Source of the DNA: Ascoidea tarda (nom. inval.)
Lineage: Eukaryota; Ascomycota; Saccharomycetes; Ascoideales; Ascoideaceae
NCBI GenBank assembly: GCA_030560485.1
Contig: JAKTTS010000030.1
Location: 1-57,752, forward strand
Direction of reading: 5' to 3'
DNA: 57,752 bases
Shown: in pieces, positions 52,901-57,752 of the stretch
How the letters are laid out: every line of letters begins with the position of its first letter
How positions within the stretch are numbered: position 1 is the stretch's first letter
The notes under the pieces: model-generated
Told to the model about the DNA's origin: nothing
Databases searched by the model: none
The model's input: the letters and a program-made list of their open reading frames with translations, nothing else
Made by a program: the position numbers and the translations under genes

Positions 52901-53103
52901 CAGCCTCCGCTTCTGCTCGGGACCATCGCTGTGGGTGCAGTCAGGTGCAGAAGCTCAAACTCTAATTCTGTCACAGATCACTTCCAGATCAGATCAATTT
53001 CAAACATTTATCATATCCAGACCAAGACTCAAAATCAAAAACCAAAAACCAAGTTCACAAAGATCACACATTGCGTTTGTTGCTACTTATCACTATATAG
53101 CCT
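49922..53103. other. 3.2-kb non-coding region between cyclin gene and PRP39
   Basis: No convincing protein gene. 50180-50420 is less AT-rich, with a nested inverted repeat (50226-50260), CGGGTAA (Reb1-type, about 50300) and CACGTG (about 50317). 50690-50770 is a hexamer microsatellite. 50990-51260 is a moderately complex stretch that could hold an RNA gene, but I recognise none. 51780-51850 repeats TTGAATG and CCTATGATTCCAT. 52725-52970 is a GC island (41 of 60 at 52741-52800) with the palindrome GTGCGCGCAC. The 141-codon frame at 50138-50563 is not supported. Confidence 0.5.
50695..50770. repeat. (GAATAA)n/(AAATAA)n microsatellite
   Basis: Two adjoining hexamer arrays, about five GAATAA units then five AAATAA units, in the non-coding region downstream of the cyclin gene. 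Confidence 0.9.
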
Positions 53104-55623
53104 TTATTTGCTTCTGCTTTCTACATATCTAAATAGTGGTAGGCTGGGAACCTTGGCCAACGTTTTATTGTAATCGAGCTGGTTGCTTATGAGCGGTTTT
53201 AACTCCATTTCAACTCCATTTATTCGCTTGATATGTGAATAATTTTGGAAAAATGGTCCTTCAATCTCTGATTCGCTTTTTAATATCTCCTTAAATATAA
53301 CACTTAATGATGCCATTGGATCATTATTCCCAACCGAATTCATTTCACTCACTGCACCACTGCTATTATTAATACCGTTGCCATTAATAATATTCCCATT
53401 GATATTAGTATTATTATTGTTATTCCCGCTATTATTCCCTTTATTATCTTCAATCTCGTAACATCCATAAACGTTATTACTCAAATTTATAGCGTTACTT
53501 AACAAGTATTCACTATAAAGATAAACAAAATCATTAATTACCACTATTGGTAAATATGTGTTTAACTTAATATATCTTATTAGCTTTCTCAAATTATAAA
53601 AATTTCCATATTGTTTTTCAAAATTGAAATAGCTTCTCCAGAATTCAATAGAAGTTTTTAATACTTCTTCTTTATAGAAGTTCAAATAAATTTTTCTAAT
53701 ATACTCATTAATAATAACATTGCTATTATTATTGCTATTATTGTTACTATCATTATTATTATTATTATTATCAGTATTATTATTATCAGTATTATTGTTG
53801 GTATTTCCATTATTTACTCCAGTATTCCCATTAACACCATTGATTCCTGTATTATACCTAATCAAATAACTTATCTCAATGAATTCTACCAAAATTAAAC
53901 AAATCATGTAATCATCACAAATTTGAAGTAATGGCTCAAATTCTTTATCTAATTTGTTCAATTTTCCATATTTTATAGATTTATTACCACTTCCACTACT
54001 AGTAACTCCTGTTTTAATTTTAGAAAAATATAAATTGATTATTATCTCTAAGTTATCAAGATTTTTATCAATTCCTAGCCATCTTTTTAAAAAATTCAAG
54101 TATCGTTTAATCATTTGTTTATACTCATTTTCATCAAATTTAATTGTATTGTCTTTATCTTCTTCTTTATCTTTAACATTTTCATTATTATTATCATTCG
54201 TACTTAAACTGCCATTCCAACTATCAATTAACAAATTGTAATGCTTAATCAACAACAAATAACAATCATTTGCATCATCAAATTCCCTGATTTTTTCTAA
54301 ATAAATACAATGATTAACCCTTAAAAATTTCTTGTTTATAGGGAGAAATTTGTTAACCGCTTTATCATAAATAGATTTAATTTTTTTAATATCTTGAGGA
54401 TAGTTTTTTAAAAACCATTTAATATAGTTTACCCAAATTTGTTCATTGTAACAACATGGTATCAAAATTCTTTCATATAGTGAGACTATTTGTGATTTTT
54501 CTCCATTGGTTTCTTCAAATTTTAAATAATCCAAAAAATTTTTTAATTCATTATCCGGTATTGAAATTGAATTATTGAAATTAAAATTTCGATACTTAAT
54601 TTTACTCTCAAAGTTCCATCTTAATTTAACACCATTTTGCGTCTTTTGAAAAATCTTATTGAAATAGTTATCAATAAAACTGTTTGATATATTCTTGGGT
54701 AAATCGTTAATATTTTCAATGTAATTTCGTTTCATTAAGTTTTCAACTTCTTGGAAATCATTTTTTAATAGCACTTCAATTCCAAAAAATGATCTTAATT
54801 TTGTAAATTTGGTATAGTATTTGGCATATTGATGTAAAGGAATCCTAATTAGTTTTAAATAAATGTTTAAAATATTTAGTTGGATTTCGTTACTATTGTT
54901 ATTATCATTATATTTAAATTTATAAACATCATAAAAATCTCTTTTCAACTCAAATTTTTTTGTTGTTAATTTTTCAATTATAGAATTTAAGAGCAATTCA
55001 AATTCAATATATTTATCCCAAATCGGATCTGAATAAAATTGATAGCCACATAATTCAATTGAATTGTTTAAAATTGATCGAATTTTTGTAACTTCTATAA
55101 TAATGTCTCTTTCAAATTTTTCTTTTTTTTCAATCTTTTCAAATTGGATCAATTCAATTGAATCTAGAAAATTTTTTTGAAAATTTTTAATTATAATAGT
55201 TAAGAAATCAAACCATAATTCAATTGAATTTGGGAACGCATTTAATGCTCTTTGATATAAATTTATCGAAGAAATAATATCATTGTTATTTGATTGGAAA
55301 TCAATTAGAATATATTGTTTCCAAAAATAAACCAACAATGGAAATCGAGTTAATAATTCGTTAAATGTTTTATGGATTAAATTTTTAATATCGTCAGTTA
55401 TTGGTGTGACTGATAAAAGTTTCTTGGTTTGATTAATTAATTCAGACCAAGCTTGAATATCATTTAAATTATTATTTAATGATTCTCTTGCTTTAATCCA
55501 ATTTGGATAATCTTTTAAAAAAATTGGATAGTTCAGTTTTGGATTTAACGATTGGTTTTTATTCCTTTTCGTTGTTGAATTAATCAAATCAGTGGGCAAT
55601 CTTAAGGATTCTGTAGATTCCAT
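53104..55623 (-). CDS. PRP39: U1 snRNP protein Prp39 (HAT repeats)
   Basis: Prp39 is a HAT-repeat scaffold of yeast U1 snRNP (heterodimer with Prp42 in S. cerevisiae, homodimer in most other fungi). 839 aa from the ATG at 55623 (MESTESLRLPTDL). The 28 upstream codons are hydrophobic and non-homologous. HAT motifs: FPLLVYFWKQYILIDFQ, FPNSIELWFDFL, DPIWDKYIEFE, IPLHQYAKYYTKF, then LYERILIPCCYNEQIWVNYI (yeast DRCLIPCLYHENTWMMYI), INKKFLRV, and SIEFWRSYFNFEKQYGNFYN. Several Asn/Asp runs (about 640-680 and 765-800) swell it beyond the yeast 629 aa. The C-terminus EMELKPLISNQLDYNK is hydrophilic. I see no second HAT protein of this type in the window. Very sure. Confidence 0.95.
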   Translation of the reverse strand: MESTESLRLPTDLINSTTKRNKNQSLNPKLNYPIFLKDYPNWIKARESLNNNLNDIQAWSELINQTKKLLSVTPITDDIKNLIHKTFNELLTRFPLLVYFWKQYILIDFQSNNNDIISSINLYQRALNAFPNSIELWFDFLTIIIKNFQKNFLDSIELIQFEKIEKKEKFERDIIIEVTKIRSILNNSIELCGYQFYSDPIWDKYIEFELLLNSIIEKLTTKKFELKRDFYDVYKFKYNDNNNSNEIQLNILNIYLKLIRIPLHQYAKYYTKFTKLRSFFGIEVLLKNDFQEVENLMKRNYIENINDLPKNISNSFIDNYFNKIFQKTQNGVKLRWNFESKIKYRNFNFNNSISIPDNELKNFLDYLKFEETNGEKSQIVSLYERILIPCCYNEQIWVNYIKWFLKNYPQDIKKIKSIYDKAVNKFLPINKKFLRVNHCIYLEKIREFDDANDCYLLLIKHYNLLIDSWNGSLSTNDNNNENVKDKEEDKDNTIKFDENEYKQMIKRYLNFLKRWLGIDKNLDNLEIIINLYFSKIKTGVTSSGSGNKSIKYGKLNKLDKEFEPLLQICDDYMICLILVEFIEISYLIRYNTGINGVNGNTGVNNGNTNNNTDNNNTDNNNNNNDSNNNSNNNSNVIINEYIRKIYLNFYKEEVLKTSIEFWRSYFNFEKQYGNFYNLRKLIRYIKLNTYLPIVVINDFVYLYSEYLLSNAINLSNNVYGCYEIEDNKGNNSGNNNNNTNINGNIINGNGINNSSGAVSEMNSVGNNDPMASLSVIFKEILKSESEIEGPFFQNYSHIKRINGVEMELKPLISNQLDYNKTLAKVPSLPLFRYVESRSK

Positions 55624-55981
55624 TATATACAGCAATAATTTCCTATATAATATGACAATATAGGATGAAATATAATATAGTAAAACACAGCAAATACTAT
55701 GAATCAACTAATGATGGATCGATATCAAACTTCTTAAAGAAAAAATGGATTGTTTTCAGGGTATTTTTCAAAAGTTGCGTTTTGAGCAACTGGCGGCAAG
55801 TTGCCCATCATTTATTAGAGATTTTCTGTCATTGGCGTGCCTTCGCTCTTTCTTTGAAATGTAAAAAGTAAATCCAGGTTCTCAATCAACAGAAGCAAAG
55901 CTAGCATACTCGATGGAATGGAAGTTCAAGCAGCAGAAGCAGCACAGGAAGCAGAAGTAAAGCTTCAAAAAAAATTGACAA
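55624..55981. promoter_or_regulatory. PRP39 upstream region
   Basis: 358 bp between the PRP39 start and the tRNA 3' end. It contains a GCAGCAGAAGCAGCACAGGA tract (about 55927) resembling the CAG-rich leaders of TRM82 and other genes here. The tRNA 3' flank lies at its right edge. Part of the 55665-55871 frame is a shadow. Confidence 0.45.
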
Positions 55982-56054
55982 CACCCCACATGGGACTCGA
56001 ACCCACAGTCTTCTACTTAGGAGGCAGATGCCTTAACCTTTTGGCCAATGGGGC
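55982..56054 (-). tRNA. tRNA-Arg (anticodon CCU)
   Basis: 73-nt cloverleaf on the minus strand, no intron. The acceptor stem GCCCCAT pairs with GTGGGGT (two G-U pairs), discriminator G. The D arm contains TGGCCAAAAGGTTAAGGC. The anticodon arm TCTGC-CTCCTAA-GTAGA gives anticodon CCU. The T arm GTGGG-TTCGAGT-CCCAT carries the B box GGTTCGAGTCC. It decodes AGG. It stands alone between PRP39 and the LINE. Confidence 0.97.
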
Positions 56055-56144
56055 AATTCAATAATTTTGAAAAAGTTTTGATTGATTATAAAGCCTAGAG
56101 TTATAAAGTGTTAACCACTAAAAGAGTACATGTAGAAGCATTAA

Positions 56145-57752
56145 TTTATTTTAGTAGATCTAACTAAACCAGCACTCGACACAAACAGTTCGTTAGTCAA
56201 CCAAATATCAAATCCGCAACAACAATCATACACATCGAGTTGGGACTATGGATTACCATACAAAAAAGGAATAATTCATGGAATTCCTAAACACAAATCG
56301 TTCAAGATCTTAGGCGAAACAACAGAACAAAAATCAATATATGACAAAGGTCCAATACATAGAGACCATAATACAAAATCCGGCCCTAGAATCTCATCTC
56401 CTAATGCCTAAATATCATCAAGTAAAATTAATATCCATAAATATACAAAAAAATAACAATACATTAAATGCAATACTAAACTCAACAAAGGCCCAATTGG
56501 TGCTAGTTCAGGAAAGCATTGAGCAAAAACACAACTTTGGCCTTCTAACACATCCAAACTTTTCGCTAGCTTCTTTTCAAAATATACACAATCTAGCCGA
56601 AAACATCCAGGCAACAATTTACATAAGGAAATCATTTTCCGATAAACATGAATGGTGTATCGACGAAACCCAAACATCAAATGATATAATAACAATTATA
56701 ATTGACCGTAAATTCAAAGTCACAAATATCTATCGACCACCATACAACAGCCCTCGACATCCGAAATACTTTAATGTTTTATCAAATTTTTGTAATTCGA
56801 TTTCAGACAATGATCTCAACAGCTTTCACCTTATAACCAGAGACTTTAATCTACACCACGCTATATGGCAATCCTCTTTCAAAGGGCACGACCTGTTAGC
56901 AAACAGATTTGTGAAATTCTTAGAAAATTACAAATACCAATATATAGGAAATCCCAACGTACCAACTCACATATTAGGAAATACTTTGGATTTAGTCTTT
57001 GCGTTTCATAAAATGCAACAGATTGCACAAGTTCAAAAAAAACACCTAGCAGTGGGTCCTGATCATTTAGCAATTTCTATCAAAATAGCGATCAGCAGAA
57101 TCGGACAATCAGACAAAACAATATCACATTTAAACTTTGACAAAGCAAACTGGGATAGCATATTCCACAAAGTTGAAAAGTTCACTATTGCTAAATCGTT
57201 TAATAATGGACGATCTCTAGAAATATACACAAAAAATTTCCAAACGTTCCTAATAAATCTCCAACTGAACAACATCCCCAAATATAAAATAGGTAAACGC
57301 TTGAAACGATGGTGGGACAATGAATTATCTTCGGTATACTGCAATCTAAAAAACTGTCAAGATAACTTACTTGCTTGGTCATCCTCAAATCATAAAATTA
57401 CTTTCGATAAAGCAAAAAAGAACTTTCACCAATTGATCAAAAGAAAAAAAGATTTATGTTGGCATAACTATTTGATCCACACAAACAATAATGATATCTG
57501 GAATCTACTTAAAGTAGCGAATCCAATAAAACAAGCCCGAAATCTTAATCAGCCATTTCAAATACAATGTGCTATGTTTGCTGAAAGGCCTCTCAACACC
57601 AACAACGAATTAACAATGGCGATTGCTGATGATCAAATTCCAGTGTCCAAAATTAGTTCATTAGACATCAGATCTGCATTATCTAAATTTAACAACAAAA
57701 AGGCCTCAGGACCAGATCAAATCAACATTAAATTCATTAAACATTTATCGCA
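56145..57752 (+). mobile_element. non-LTR retrotransposon (LINE), 5' part, runs off the window
   Basis: A LINE on the plus strand. The first visible piece (56145-56411) is an open frame with no ATG, ending ...KSGPRISSPNA and stop; it looks like the 3' end of a first ORF. It overlaps the ORF2 start in an ATGCCTAA arrangement at 56404-56411, a common LINE start/stop overlap. ORF2 encodes an APE-type endonuclease followed by the start of a reverse transcriptase. The left boundary lies between the tRNA (5' end at 56054) and about 56145. Lack of a full ORF1 there suggests 5' truncation, usual for LINEs, although a distant or spliced ORF1 start cannot be excluded. The 3' end and target-site duplication lie beyond the window. 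Confidence 0.88.
56404..57752 (+). CDS. LINE ORF2: APE endonuclease plus start of reverse transcriptase (partial, 3' end off window)
   Basis: About 450 codons without a stop to the window edge, starting MPKYHQVKLISINIQ at 56404. An in-frame ATG at 56341 is also possible. Endonuclease motifs: an N-terminal strand and QLVLVQESIEQ (Glu), IYRPPYNSPRH, RDFNLHHAIWQSS (the GDFNxHHxxW motif with Arg for Gly), NTLDLVF and VGPDHLAISI (the SDH-type His). Then a linker with RWWDNELSSVYCNLK, and FNNKKASGPDQINIKFIKHL, the first conserved block of the reverse transcriptase. The HHxxW endonuclease form belongs to the I/Jockey/Tad1 group, not to L1, the type I know from Candida (Zorro) and Yarrowia (Ylli). 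Clade assignment is by motif only. Confidence 0.88.
   Translation, partial: MPKYHQVKLISINIQKNNNTLNAILNSTKAQLVLVQESIEQKHNFGLLTHPNFSLASFQNIHNLAENIQATIYIRKSFSDKHEWCIDETQTSNDIITIIIDRKFKVTNIYRPPYNSPRHPKYFNVLSNFCNSISDNDLNSFHLITRDFNLHHAIWQSSFKGHDLLANRFVKFLENYKYQYIGNPNVPTHILGNTLDLVFAFHKMQQIAQVQKKHLAVGPDHLAISIKIAISRIGQSDKTISHLNFDKANWDSIFHKVEKFTIAKSFNNGRSLEIYTKNFQTFLINLQLNNIPKYKIGKRLKRWWDNELSSVYCNLKNCQDNLLAWSSSNHKITFDKAKKNFHQLIKRKKDLCWHNYLIHTNNNDIWNLLKVANPIKQARNLNQPFQIQCAMFAERPLNTNNELTMAIADDQIPVSKISSLDIRSALSKFNNKKASGPDQINIKFIKHLS

Overview
This window is nuclear DNA from an AT-rich budding yeast (Saccharomycotina). Almost every recognisable protein is a single-copy orthologue of a Saccharomyces cerevisiae gene. 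Introns have yeast-type donors (mostly GTATGT, with GTAAGT, GTAGGT and GTACGC) and TACTAAC-like branch points, and many proteins carry asparagine runs typical of AT-biased yeasts. It is not a close Saccharomyces relative. VMA2, STM1, PET191, AIM32 and RAD23 are all interrupted by introns (seven in total), a ferroportin-type transporter is present, and gene order is different. I cannot name the species. CTG codons are rare and fall at positions that are not conserved leucines, so a CUG-reassigned clade is possible but unproven.

Layout. 0-10 kb, all on the minus strand: a damaged CUE2-like gene, VMA2 (V-ATPase B), an unidentified Asn/Ser-rich 904-residue protein, and PTC4 (PP2C phosphatase). 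10-26 kb: MUD1 (U1A), CBP6, STM1, GCV2, TRM82, a JLP1-like dioxygenase and ECM25. 26-38 kb, dense: SDHAF4/SDH8, DCD1, PET191, VPS74, AIM32, a ferroportin-like carrier, then RAD7 and RAD23 divergent from a 227-bp promoter. 38-43 kb: UTR4, a group II PLP decarboxylase and RAX1. 42.5-53.1 kb: mostly non-coding, holding only TRM1 and a Pho85-type cyclin. 53-56 kb: PRP39 and tRNA-Arg(CCU). 56.1 kb to the end: the 5' part of a LINE that runs off the window.

Shared themes. Several genes serve mitochondria (GCV2, CBP6, SDH8, PET191, AIM32). Two encode U1 snRNP proteins (MUD1, PRP39), two act in nucleotide excision repair (RAD7, RAD23), and TRM82 and TRM1 serve tRNA methylation.

The main structural signals are GC-rich islands (about 58-72% GC in lines I counted, against 13% in a nearby AT-rich line) at intergenic or promoter positions, very small first exons plus a 19-nt internal exon, the adjacent repair genes, and a LINE whose endonuclease motif is unlike the L1-type LINEs known from yeasts. 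I found no CRISPR array, rRNA gene or LTR element. I did not find a clearly undescribed multi-gene system.
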